Part shown: positions 7,370 to 14,213 of the stretch, one piece after another | Layout of the letters: every line of letters begins with the position of its first letter | How positions within the stretch are numbered: position 1 is the first letter of the stretch | DNA from: CAZTYW01 sp964617695 | GTDB lineage: Bacteria; Chloroflexota; Dehalococcoidia; UBA2247; RBG-13-53-26 | Assembly: GCA_964617695.1 (NCBI GenBank) | Contig: CAZTYW010000041.1 | Location: 1-17,532 of the forward strand | DNA length: 17,532 nt | Reading direction: 5' to 3' | Position numbers and translations under genes: made by a program | Notes under the pieces: model-generated | Told to the model about the DNA's origin: nothing | The model's input: the letters and a program-made list of their open reading frames with translations, nothing else | Database searches by the model: none

Positions 7370-8172
7370 CGATCTTTCCGCTGCACCATCTCGTCGATCT
7401 CGGCAGTCAAGTCGTAGCCGTCGATAGGCCTCCCGCCCGAATTGACCACCTTTTCTCCTTCTATGCGCACTCTGCCCTGGCTGAAGGCCTTGATGGTGGC
7501 AGTAATCAATGGCAATTCCCTGGCCAACCCGTGTTCTCGGATGAGTCTGAATAGCGGGTTGTTTTCGCCCTGCTGCGTCTTTATCTCCTCGATGGTGAGT
7601 CCCTCAATGTCTCTCCAGTACTGGTCAAAACGCCCGCCCCGAATGGCAAATGTGCAGAAGGTGACCGGAGGGCCCTGATCCAGGTCGGGAGTTGCAAGAT
7701 GCATCACCACGCCTGTGCCCTCTGCCCGACTGGCGATCAACTTCCATATCACCTCCTGCCAGGTGCCTGAAGGTCCCCCGGGTGCGGCGGGGTGAAGGTT
7801 GATCATGGTGTATTCCCGGCACATCTCGCTGCCCACAATCAGCATGTAGCCGGCCAGTATGCAAATGTCGGGACTGTAGCCCTCCAGTCTTCTCATCACC
7901 TCCCGGTCGTATTCGAGCCGCCATTGTGACAGGGAGTCTCTTCGCCTGTCAGGTTGGAACCGCTGTGAAGAGTAGCAGATCAAAGGAATATCATACATTC
8001 TGACCAGTTCGAAGTACCGGTCGCTCTCCAGCGACTGACCGGGCTCGCGGTTGCTGAAGACGTAACAGATGTCTGCCTTTATCTCGCCTCGCCTTATGCC
8101 GTCCTGGACAACTGTCAACAGGTCCCTGGCTGCCTCGTCTCGACCGCTGGAAAACCACCCCACCCGATACAT
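7366..8172 (-). CDS. Formyltransferase-like protein (PurN fold), substrate unknown
   Basis: 268-residue protein related to the 10-formyltetrahydrofolate-dependent formyltransferases (PurN/Fmt fold). The catalytic set is present: Asn125 and His127 in MINLHPAAPGG, and Asp165 in PDLDQGPP, equivalent to Asn106, His108 and Asp144 of E. coli PurN. GTGVVMHLATPDLDQGP matches the folate-loop region. The N-terminal Rossmann start reads VGWFSSGRDEAARDLL; the GSN phosphate-binding loop of PurN is replaced, and the substrate half looks diverged. True glycinamide-ribonucleotide transformylase activity is therefore doubtful, and I assign no gene symbol. About 65 C-terminal residues (from ARELPLITAT) extend beyond the core, somewhat like the extra domain of Fmt-type proteins but shorter. 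It starts 2 nt after the PHP gene and overlaps the HAD gene by 4 nt. Confidence 0.75.
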   Translation of the reverse strand: MYRVGWFSSGRDEAARDLLTVVQDGIRRGEIKADICYVFSNREPGQSLESDRYFELVRMYDIPLICYSSQRFQPDRRRDSLSQWRLEYDREVMRRLEGYSPDICILAGYMLIVGSEMCREYTMINLHPAAPGGPSGTWQEVIWKLIASRAEGTGVVMHLATPDLDQGPPVTFCTFAIRGGRFDQYWRDIEGLTIEEIKTQQGENNPLFRLIREHGLARELPLITATIKAFSQGRVRIEGEKVVNSGGRPIDGYDLTAEIDEMVQRKDR

Positions 8173-8174
8173 GT

Positions 8175-8840
8175 CTACTTAGGCAACCCCTTCTTGAGGT
8201 TCCTGCATAGACTCCTCCAGGCACTGGCGAAGTGCACCAGAGGGCTACTGCGATGGCCGAAAATCCTACCCTGCGCTAGCGCAGAGCAGAATTCTTCGCT
8301 GCTATTGAACTCTGGTATCTCCACGTAGGCACGGCCAATCTCGCGCGCGGTATGGGCATCACTGCCGGCACTGCAAAGAAGCCCATGCTCTTCAGCGAAG
8401 CGGCTGGCTTTTCTTCCTGAGAAGCCAAGAGGAAGGGCTCGGGCGTTAAACACCTCGACAATATCAATGTCCGGAACAAGGCTTTCCAGAGATTGGGACT
8501 TCTGGTTTATTCCTCGCATGTAATCAAAAGGGTGCGGGAGGCACACCAGGCCCTTTTGCTCCCTTATGCGGTGAATAGCCTCTTCGGCAGAGACACCACT
8601 CGGTATTTCTTCGCTGAGGAAGATCCCCATAATCTCTCCTATGGGAGTCAGGATCTCCTCGGCGACAATAACCTTGAACGGGGCAACCTTCCTGAGCTCA
8701 AGAGCACCCTCAATTGTGCCGTGGTCCGCCACAGCTACACAATTGATATCTATCTTGAGGCAGCGATCGACAATGTCTTTGGCGGTCACGCAGCAGTCAA
8801 AAGAGTACTCGGTATGAATGTGAAGGTCCGCTCTCAGCAA
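8175..8840 (-). CDS. PHP-domain metal-dependent phosphoesterase
   Basis: 221-residue single-domain PHP protein, expected to hydrolyse a phosphate ester at a tri-metal site. Metal ligands are visible in order: His7 and His9 (DLHIHTEYSFD), Asp15, His40 (VADHGTIEG), Glu61 or Glu62 (VAEEI), His103 (LPHPFD), Glu129 region (VEVFNAR), and Asp161/His163 (GSDAHT). It lacks the insertion domain of longer YciV/TrpH-type enzymes. Substrates in the family range from histidinol phosphate to nucleoside bisphosphates and cannot be chosen here. The start is TTG at 8840, four bases after the efp stop; no better start exists before the first metal ligands. It heads the PHP / formyltransferase / HAD / PfkB cassette and is likely translated in coupling with efp. 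Confidence 0.85.
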   Translation of the reverse strand: MLRADLHIHTEYSFDCCVTAKDIVDRCLKIDINCVAVADHGTIEGALELRKVAPFKVIVAEEILTPIGEIMGIFLSEEIPSGVSAEEAIHRIREQKGLVCLPHPFDYMRGINQKSQSLESLVPDIDIVEVFNARALPLGFSGRKASRFAEEHGLLCSAGSDAHTAREIGRAYVEIPEFNSSEEFCSALAQGRIFGHRSSPLVHFASAWRSLCRNLKKGLPK

Positions 8841-8844
8841 CAGC

Positions 8845-9405
8845 TTACCCAGCCCTTTCCAGGTACTCGCCGCTGCGGGTATCCACCTTCACAATGTCGC
8901 CGTTGTTGATGAACAGCGGCACCTGGATCACAAGGCCCGTCTCAAGCGTGGCCGGCTTTGTCCCTGCCGTGGCAGTATCCCCCTTGAAACCAGGCCCGGT
9001 TTCAACCACCTCGAGTTCGACGGCGACAGACAGCTCCACCCCAACGGGCTCATCCTTATAGCGCAGCATCTCCAGGTTCATCCCCTCCTTCAGGTATTTC
9101 ACGGCATCGCCCAGAAGGTCTGCCGTGAGCGGAGTCTGCTCAAAGCTCTCATTGTCCATGAAGTGGTACATGTCGCCGTCACTGTAGAGATACTGCACAC
9201 TGCGGTGCTCGAGATAGGCGCGGGTGAACTTCTCGCTGGCTTGAAAGGTGCGCTCGATGGTATGACCAGCCCGAACATCCCTGAGCTTGAGTCGGACCTG
9301 GGCACTGCCCCTGCCCATCTTGATATGACTGAAATCAAGGATTCGGTATAGCTGCCCGTCCAGATCTATGGTGCTGCCTTTCCTGAGTTCGCCAGCGCTC
9401 AGCAC
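8845..9405 (-). CDS. efp: Elongation factor P with Arg at the loop tip
   Basis: Translation factor that binds between the P and E sites and relieves stalling at consecutive prolines. The 186-residue length and three-domain layout are standard: KOW-like domain I (1 to about 65), then two OB domains, ending in the conserved GDIVKVDTRSGEYLERA signature (about 168-184). The tip of domain I reads KMGRGSAQ, placing Arg32 where E. coli has the lysylated Lys34 and where Pseudomonas and Neisseria have a rhamnosylated Arg32. This copy is therefore not a substrate for EpmA-type lysylation. It is either rhamnosylated by an EarP-like enzyme (not in this window) or works unmodified. The start is GTG at 9405, with GGAGG seven bases upstream. 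It follows the aminopeptidase gene after 23 nt, a common efp neighbour. Confidence 0.96.
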   Translation of the reverse strand: MLSAGELRKGSTIDLDGQLYRILDFSHIKMGRGSAQVRLKLRDVRAGHTIERTFQASEKFTRAYLEHRSVQYLYSDGDMYHFMDNESFEQTPLTADLLGDAVKYLKEGMNLEMLRYKDEPVGVELSVAVELEVVETGPGFKGDTATAGTKPATLETGLVIQVPLFINNGDIVKVDTRSGEYLERAG

Positions 9406-9412
9406 AATCGCA

Positions 9413-9417
9413 CCTCC
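9413..9417 (-). promoter_or_regulatory. Ribosome binding site supporting the efp GTG start
   Basis: GGAGG on the minus strand lies seven bases before the GTG at 9405. It is the only strong Shine-Dalgarno in the 23-nt gap between the aminopeptidase and efp. Confidence 0.7.
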
Positions 9418-9428
9418 AACAGCCTTGC

Positions 9429-10484
9429 CTATTTGCCCGCTGTGGTCAGCATCTTCACCCTGCCGTCAAGCATCATCACGGTGTCCTCGATCCTGACTCC
9501 ACCCCAACCAACCACGTAAACGCCCGGCTCCACGGTGAACACCATTCGATCCGCCAGAACGTCTTTGGAGTTGGGACCAAGCCGAGGTGCTTCGTGGACG
9601 GCCAGCCCAACACCATGCCCCAGCCCATGCCCGAAGGCAGTCCCATAGCCAGCCTTCTCGATAACCGCTCGTGCCAGGCTGTCCGCCTCCTCTCCGGTCA
9701 TGCCGGGTCTCAGATTGTCCAGGGCAGCTAGTTGGGCCTGAAGTACGACTTCATAGACCCTGACAAACATCTCGGGGCGTTGGCCCAGACACAGCGTTCG
9801 GCTCAAGTCGCTGGAATATCCGTTTACCCTGGCACCCAGATCAAAAACGATGGGTTCGCCCGCAGAGATGGCTCGATCCGTAGCCCTGGCATGCGGCAGA
9901 GCCGCGTTCGGCCCTGAAGCCACAATCACATCAAAAGCGACGTTCTCGCTACCGTTCTCACGAAGGAACTTCTCCATTGTCCAGGCCACTTCCTTTTCGC
10001 TCATCCCCACCTGCGTCTCCCCAGCAATATACTCCATCGCCCTGTCCGCGATCTCAGCCGCCCTGGCCAAATAGGCGACTTCCTTCTCCTCTTTCACCGC
10101 TCGGATAGACTCTATCACCTCTTCGGTAGGCACGAGTTGCGTCTGAGTCCTCTCCGCCCGTTCGGAGAGACGGCCATGCTCAGCGAAGCTGACGCTATTG
10201 GCCTCGAAGCCTACCCTCTTTCGCTCCTGCCCCCGCAACAGCCCGGCCATCCCTTCAGACTTGCTCCTCATGCGGATTATGTCGACCCCGTCCGTCTCCA
10301 GCCAGGCCTGCTCGTAGTGAACGGAGTCCGTCGCCAGGATTACCTCTTCATGCGAGACGAGCAAAGCCCCTGCTGAGCCCGTGAAGCCACTGATGTAGCG
10401 GTAGTTCTCAGGCTGGCACACCAGTATGGCATCCAGCTCCTTTTCAACGAGCCTCTGTCGCAGCTTTTGCAGTCGCTGACTCAT
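9429..10484 (-). CDS. M24-family Xaa-Pro aminopeptidase/dipeptidase
   Basis: Dinuclear-metal peptidase predicted to remove N-terminal residues preceding proline, or to split X-Pro dipeptides. From the ATG at 10484 it has 351 residues. A creatinase-like N-terminal domain (about 1-130, MSQRLQKLRQRLVEKELDAILV) precedes the pita-bread catalytic domain. All five metal ligands are present: Asp215 and Asp226 (FDLGARVNGYSSDLSRT), His290 (HGLGHGVG), Glu319 (FTVEPGVYV) and Glu333 (RIEDTVM). I chose 10484 because family members start at this helix and GGGTGAG lies upstream. An ATG at 10502 adds six residues, and the open frame back to a TTG at 10589 gives an uncharacteristic Arg/Gly-rich lead. The choice leaves 105 nt after aroQ in which I see no convincing -10 box. 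Efp downstream fits a shared proline-related theme. Confidence 0.88.
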   Translation of the reverse strand: MSQRLQKLRQRLVEKELDAILVCQPENYRYISGFTGSAGALLVSHEEVILATDSVHYEQAWLETDGVDIIRMRSKSEGMAGLLRGQERKRVGFEANSVSFAEHGRLSERAERTQTQLVPTEEVIESIRAVKEEKEVAYLARAAEIADRAMEYIAGETQVGMSEKEVAWTMEKFLRENGSENVAFDVIVASGPNAALPHARATDRAISAGEPIVFDLGARVNGYSSDLSRTLCLGQRPEMFVRVYEVVLQAQLAALDNLRPGMTGEEADSLARAVIEKAGYGTAFGHGLGHGVGLAVHEAPRLGPNSKDVLADRMVFTVEPGVYVVGWGGVRIEDTVMMLDGRVKMLTTAGK

Positions 10485-10589
10485 CGCCGGGTTCTCACCC
10501 ATGGCACCGGTGCGATTCCTGGTCCAGCGCTCCGTTCTCGACCCATCGGGGCACCATGCGGCGCCCTCCGCCACGCCTGCAGCCGTCAA

Positions 10590-11033
10590 CTACGAACTCT
10601 CCCCTTTCAGTTCTGCCGCCAGCGTGTTCAAGGCAGCAAGGTAGCCCCTCCACCCCAGTCCGCTGATCTGCCCACGGGCGATTGGCGCAATTACCGACTT
10701 GTTCCGAAACCCTTCACGGGCATAGATATTGGACAGATGGACTTCGATCATGGGTAGGCCCGCATCGGACAGAGCGTCACGGAGTGACAGACCGTAGTGA
10801 GTCAACGCTCCCGGGTTGATTATTATGCCGTCGGCTCTCGGAGATTGTTCCTGGATAAAGTCAATCAGGCTTCCTTCGCTGTTGGACTGGAATGCGACCA
10901 AGTCTACCCCAAGCTCCGCAGCCCGCTGCCCCAACAAACGATTGATTTCCTCCAGGGTCTTGTCCCCGTAAATCTCCCTGGTTCGCTTTCCAAGCTGACT
11001 GAGGTTTGGCCCATTGACGATTAGTATCTTCAT
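10590..11033 (-). CDS. aroQ: 3-dehydroquinate dehydratase, type II
   Basis: Catalyses the third shikimate-pathway step, 3-dehydroquinate to 3-dehydroshikimate, as a flavodoxin-like dodecamer in the cytoplasm. The 147-residue length is typical. Key positions are visible: NGPNLSQLGKR (8-17) with Arg17 on the mobile lid, catalytic Tyr22 in EIYGD, Asn73 and His79 in INPGALTHYG, His99 in EVHLSNIYARE, and Arg110. The usual NIHARE is NIYARE here, a conservative change outside the catalytic set. The ATG at 11033 follows a purine-rich GGGAGAAAAGGGG. It lies 125 nt after topA and directly before the aminopeptidase region. No other shikimate gene is in the window. Confidence 0.95.
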   Translation of the reverse strand: MKILIVNGPNLSQLGKRTREIYGDKTLEEINRLLGQRAAELGVDLVAFQSNSEGSLIDFIQEQSPRADGIIINPGALTHYGLSLRDALSDAGLPMIEVHLSNIYAREGFRNKSVIAPIARGQISGLGWRGYLAALNTLAAELKGESS

Positions 11034-11158
11034 CCCCTTTTCTCCCTACACTCTTGACTTCTCGACCTTATCCTTCGCCGGTTGGCGGGGCTTTACGGCC
11101 TCCGAAACAACTCGGGTCAACAGTGTGAGTCATTCCGCCGGACGCGCTCCCCACAAGT

Positions 11159-13063
11159 TCAGGCTGCCCCGACCTCCGCTTTCAGCGACTTAGTAGCCCT
11201 GCACTTCGGGAAACCGGTGCAAGCCAGGAACTTTCCGTAACGCCCTGCCCTGATTACCATGGGCTTGCCACACTCAGAGCAGACCTCGTCGGTTGGCTGG
11301 TCAGGCTCTTTCACCTTAACGATTTTTGCGCTTGCTTCTCTGAGCGCTACTTCGAAGGGGCCGTAGAACTCCTCTACGACTCCCACCCAACCCCTTTCGC
11401 CCCGGCCAATCTCGTCGAGTTGCTCTTCCATCCTGGCAGTGAAGCCGGTATCAACGATCTTGGGGAAGTGCTGCACAAGCACATCGTTGACGATAAAGCC
11501 CAGGTCCAGAGGGTGAAATCGGCCGTCTTTCCTCTCGACGTAGCTCCGTCGCTGCAGGGTGGATATGATGGGAGCATAAGTACTGGGGCGCCCGATTCCC
11601 CTTTCTTCCAGTGCCTTCACCAGTGTGGCCACATTGTAGCGCGGGGGAGGCTGGGTGAAATGCTGCTCCGGCAAAATGTCCAGCAGGCGAAGCTGCTCAC
11701 CCTGTTCCAGGGGCGGCAGACCGGCCTTGCCCACGTCATCAGCCTCCGCCTCATCCCGACCCTCGCTATAAAGCACAAGGAAGCCGAGGAAGCTCGGGGT
11801 TGACCCCGTAGCTTTCAGGACGTACGTCGTCCCTTGCTGAGGTTCCCGTGCCTCGATATCTGCCGCCGTGGTATCGAATACGGCGGCAGCCATCTGGCTG
11901 GCTACCATCCGCGCCCATATAAGTTGGTACAGCTTGGCCTGATCGGAAGTCAGATAGGGCTTGACGGACTCAGGGTCGCGGTGCACTCTGGTGGGCCGTA
12001 TGGCTTCGTGCGCCTCCTGTGCGCCGCGGGCCTTCTTAGTAAACAACCTCGGACGAGCAGGGAGAAAGTCCTTCCCGTATCTCTCGGCGATGAAATCTCG
12101 GGTCTCTTGCACGGCCGACTCGGCTACCCTGGTGGAGTCCGTCCGCATGTAGGTGATGAGTCCCACCTCACCTTCTTCGCCAATCGGCAGTCCCTCGTAA
12201 AGTTGTTGTGCAGTAGCCATGGTGCGCTCGGCAGCAAAGCGCAGTTTGCGCCAGGCTTCCTGCTGAAGCGTACTGGTGATGAAGGGTGCGGCTGGCGGGC
12301 GGGTGACCTTCTTCTTGCTTATCTGGACGACAAGGTAGTCTGCTCTCCGGAGCTGGTCAGCAATCGGCCTGGCTTCACTCTCCTGCCCAATCGCAAGCTT
12401 CTCGGCCTTGCCCTTGATGGAAGCAAGCCTGGCCCTGAAGCTGGGAAACTCCTTGTCTGTGCCACTCTTGCTGAGCTCAGCCTCAATGGTCCAGTACTCC
12501 TGCGGAACGAAGTTCTGGATATCGCGCTCTCGCTCCACGATCATCCTCAACGCTACGGATTGCACTCGGCCCGCCGACAGCCTTCGTCTCACGTTTCGCC
12601 ACAGCAGGGGGCTGATCTTGTAGCCTACCAGGCGGTCCAGGACCCGCCTGGCCTGCTGGGCGTCTACCAGGCGCATGTCGATCTGACGGGGGTGACGAAA
12701 AGCCTCCTTGATCGCCTGCTCAGTTATCTCGTGGAAGACGACTCTGTGGGTCGGCACATCCTTGAGCCCAGCCGCCTCCACCAGGTGCCACGAAATGGCC
12801 TCTCCTTCACGGTCAGGGTCAGTGGCCAGGTAGACCGCTGTCGCCTTCCTTGCCGCTTCCTTCAGGGCCTTGACCACCTTCCTCTTCCCCGGTGGGACCA
12901 CGTACCTGGGGGCGAACCCTCCATTGACGTCAACACCTATGGCCTTCTGCGGCAGGTCTCGTACGTGCCCTACGGACGCCTTGATGCTGTAGCCACTGCC
13001 GAGGATCTTGTCCAGCGTCCTCGCCTTGGCGGGAGACTCAACGATTACCAGTTTCTTGGACAT
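11159..13063 (-). CDS. topA: DNA topoisomerase I (type IA)
   Basis: Relaxes negative supercoils by a 5'-phosphotyrosine single-strand passage mechanism. The 634-residue protein has the TOPRIM domain (1 to about 115) with Glu9 and the acidic triad in TDPDREGE (81-88), the cleavage/strand-passage domains with RLSAGRVQSVALR (161-173), and catalytic Tyr305 in GLITYMRTDSTRVAE. A single tetracysteine finger closes the protein (Cys595, Cys598, Cys615, Cys621). Many bacterial TopAs have three or more C-terminal fingers and exceed 690 residues, so this is a compact version. It ends cleanly with a stop and no sign of frameshift, so I read it as natural rather than truncated. It lies 48 nt after dprA, a pairing common across bacteria, and the ATG at 13063 has only a weak Shine-Dalgarno. 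Confidence 0.96.
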   Translation of the reverse strand: MSKKLVIVESPAKARTLDKILGSGYSIKASVGHVRDLPQKAIGVDVNGGFAPRYVVPPGKRKVVKALKEAARKATAVYLATDPDREGEAISWHLVEAAGLKDVPTHRVVFHEITEQAIKEAFRHPRQIDMRLVDAQQARRVLDRLVGYKISPLLWRNVRRRLSAGRVQSVALRMIVERERDIQNFVPQEYWTIEAELSKSGTDKEFPSFRARLASIKGKAEKLAIGQESEARPIADQLRRADYLVVQISKKKVTRPPAAPFITSTLQQEAWRKLRFAAERTMATAQQLYEGLPIGEEGEVGLITYMRTDSTRVAESAVQETRDFIAERYGKDFLPARPRLFTKKARGAQEAHEAIRPTRVHRDPESVKPYLTSDQAKLYQLIWARMVASQMAAAVFDTTAADIEAREPQQGTTYVLKATGSTPSFLGFLVLYSEGRDEAEADDVGKAGLPPLEQGEQLRLLDILPEQHFTQPPPRYNVATLVKALEERGIGRPSTYAPIISTLQRRSYVERKDGRFHPLDLGFIVNDVLVQHFPKIVDTGFTARMEEQLDEIGRGERGWVGVVEEFYGPFEVALREASAKIVKVKEPDQPTDEVCSECGKPMVIRAGRYGKFLACTGFPKCRATKSLKAEVGAA

Positions 13064-13076
13064 AACTCACGACGCA

Positions 13077-13088
13077 ACTTGTTCAAGT
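13077..13088. repeat. Short inverted repeat between dprA and topA
   Basis: ACTTG-TT-CAAGT is a 12-bp near-palindrome lying about 14 bp upstream of the topA ATG. Flanking GC and GC extend the symmetry with one bulged A. It could be an operator or a small hairpin in the dprA-topA transcript, or chance. I recognise no regulator site. Confidence 0.35.
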
Positions 13089-13111
13089 GCTGCCCGCCAA
13101 CCTGCTGACGC

Positions 13112-14197
13112 TCAGGCAAGCACATAGTTCATGCCACCTACTTGCTTCGCCAGCCCCTTGAGCTCCAGCATCGCCAGCGTGCTGGCCACCGTGGCAATAG
13201 GAAGGCCACTGTGGCGGCAAACGTCATCAATATGCGTGGCCTGTTTGGAAAGGTAGCTCAGTAACTGCGACTCAGTGTCGTCCGTATCCACCAGTTGCCT
13301 CATCTCCAACTGCTCGCCCACTATCGTCATGTTTAGCTCTACCAGGATGTCGCTGTAATGGCGAACCAGCTTCGCCCCGTCCTGGATAAGCCGGTTGGCG
13401 CCACTGCTGGCCGGTGCATATATGCTGCCGGGGACAGCAAACACATCCCGGTTCTGCTCTACTGCCCAGCGGGCGGTGATGAGAGCACCACTCTTCTCCC
13501 CCGCCTCCACAATGAGGACCCCCATGCTCATGCCGCTGATGATCCTGTTGCGCTGCGGGAAATGCTCCGCTTTCGGTCTGGTACCCAGAGGGAATTCGCT
13601 GATCAGAGCCCCATGCTCCATAATCCGTCGCGCCAGATTGACGTGCTCGCTGGGATACACCATGTCCAGCCCACAGGCAGCCACCGCAACGGTCCGCCCG
13701 CCATTCTGCAAAGCTGTCTGGTGGGCTATGCAGTCAATGCCCTTGGCCAGCCCGCTGACGATAACGATCTTGTCACGCGCCAGACTGGCCACGATCTCCT
13801 CGGCGACCTGACGCCCATAGCTGGTGGCCCGCCGGGTACCCACGACGCCAATAGCCCACTCATCCTCCGGGGCGAGTTCACCTCTTACGTAGAGTACCGG
13901 CGGGTAGTCATAGATCTCCTTGAGCCTTCGAGGATAACCCGATTCGTCGCCGGTGATTACCGTTACTTTGTACCGTCTGAGCTTCTCCAGCTCTTCGTCC
14001 AGGCATACTCGCTGGCGTACGGCGACGACCGACGCTGAAGATTTCTCGTCCAGACCGGCCGCTATTAGCTCGGTCGCTGCGGCGTTCCAGGCCCGCCCCA
14101 GCTCGCCGAAGTAAGACTCCAGCAGGGAGAGCTTTACTGGACCGATGCCTGGAACGAGACTGAAGCCTACCGAGTACTTGACCTTGTCCAAGTCCAT
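13112..14197 (-). CDS. dprA: DNA processing protein DprA (Smf)
   Basis: Single-strand DNA-binding protein that protects incoming DNA during natural transformation and loads RecA. The 361-residue protein has an N-terminal helix-hairpin-helix/SAM-like segment (about 5-60, FSLVPGIGPVKLSLLE). The Rossmann-like DprA core (about 78-285) contains VVGTRRATSYG, SGLAKGIDCIAH, FPQRNRIISG and KSGALITA. A C-terminal winged-helix domain spans about 300-361 (ATHIDDVCRHSGLPIATVASTLAMLELKGL). All core motifs are intact, so the protein is likely functional; DprA also occurs in many species not known to be transformable. It starts with ATG at 14197, 16 nt after the radical SAM gene, and precedes topA by 48 nt. 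Confidence 0.96.
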   Translation of the reverse strand: MDLDKVKYSVGFSLVPGIGPVKLSLLESYFGELGRAWNAAATELIAAGLDEKSSASVVAVRQRVCLDEELEKLRRYKVTVITGDESGYPRRLKEIYDYPPVLYVRGELAPEDEWAIGVVGTRRATSYGRQVAEEIVASLARDKIVIVSGLAKGIDCIAHQTALQNGGRTVAVAACGLDMVYPSEHVNLARRIMEHGALISEFPLGTRPKAEHFPQRNRIISGMSMGVLIVEAGEKSGALITARWAVEQNRDVFAVPGSIYAPASSGANRLIQDGAKLVRHYSDILVELNMTIVGEQLEMRQLVDTDDTESQLLSYLSKQATHIDDVCRHSGLPIATVASTLAMLELKGLAKQVGGMNYVLA

Positions 14198-14213
14198 GCT
14201 CTGAAAGAGATCT

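Noticed and set aside
10485..10589. 35-codon N-terminal extension of the M24 peptidase from a TTG at 10589
   Set aside because: The start would directly follow the aroQ stop, the residues are Arg/Gly/Trp-rich and unlike the family, and an ATG at 10484 fits the known N-terminal helix. TTGACG at 10589-10584 resembles a -35 box but has no -10 at 16-18 nt.
11034..11158. Possible promoter or terminator in the topA-aroQ gap
   Set aside because: TTGACC is followed by TAAAGC only after 19 nt, and the best hairpin (CGCC-AACC-GGCG) has four pairs and no T-run. Neither meets a reasonable standard.
11834..13108. 424-codon open frame on the plus strand
   Set aside because: It is antisense to topA, whose motifs are all intact; long antisense frames are expected in GC-rich genes. 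The residue composition looks non-natural.
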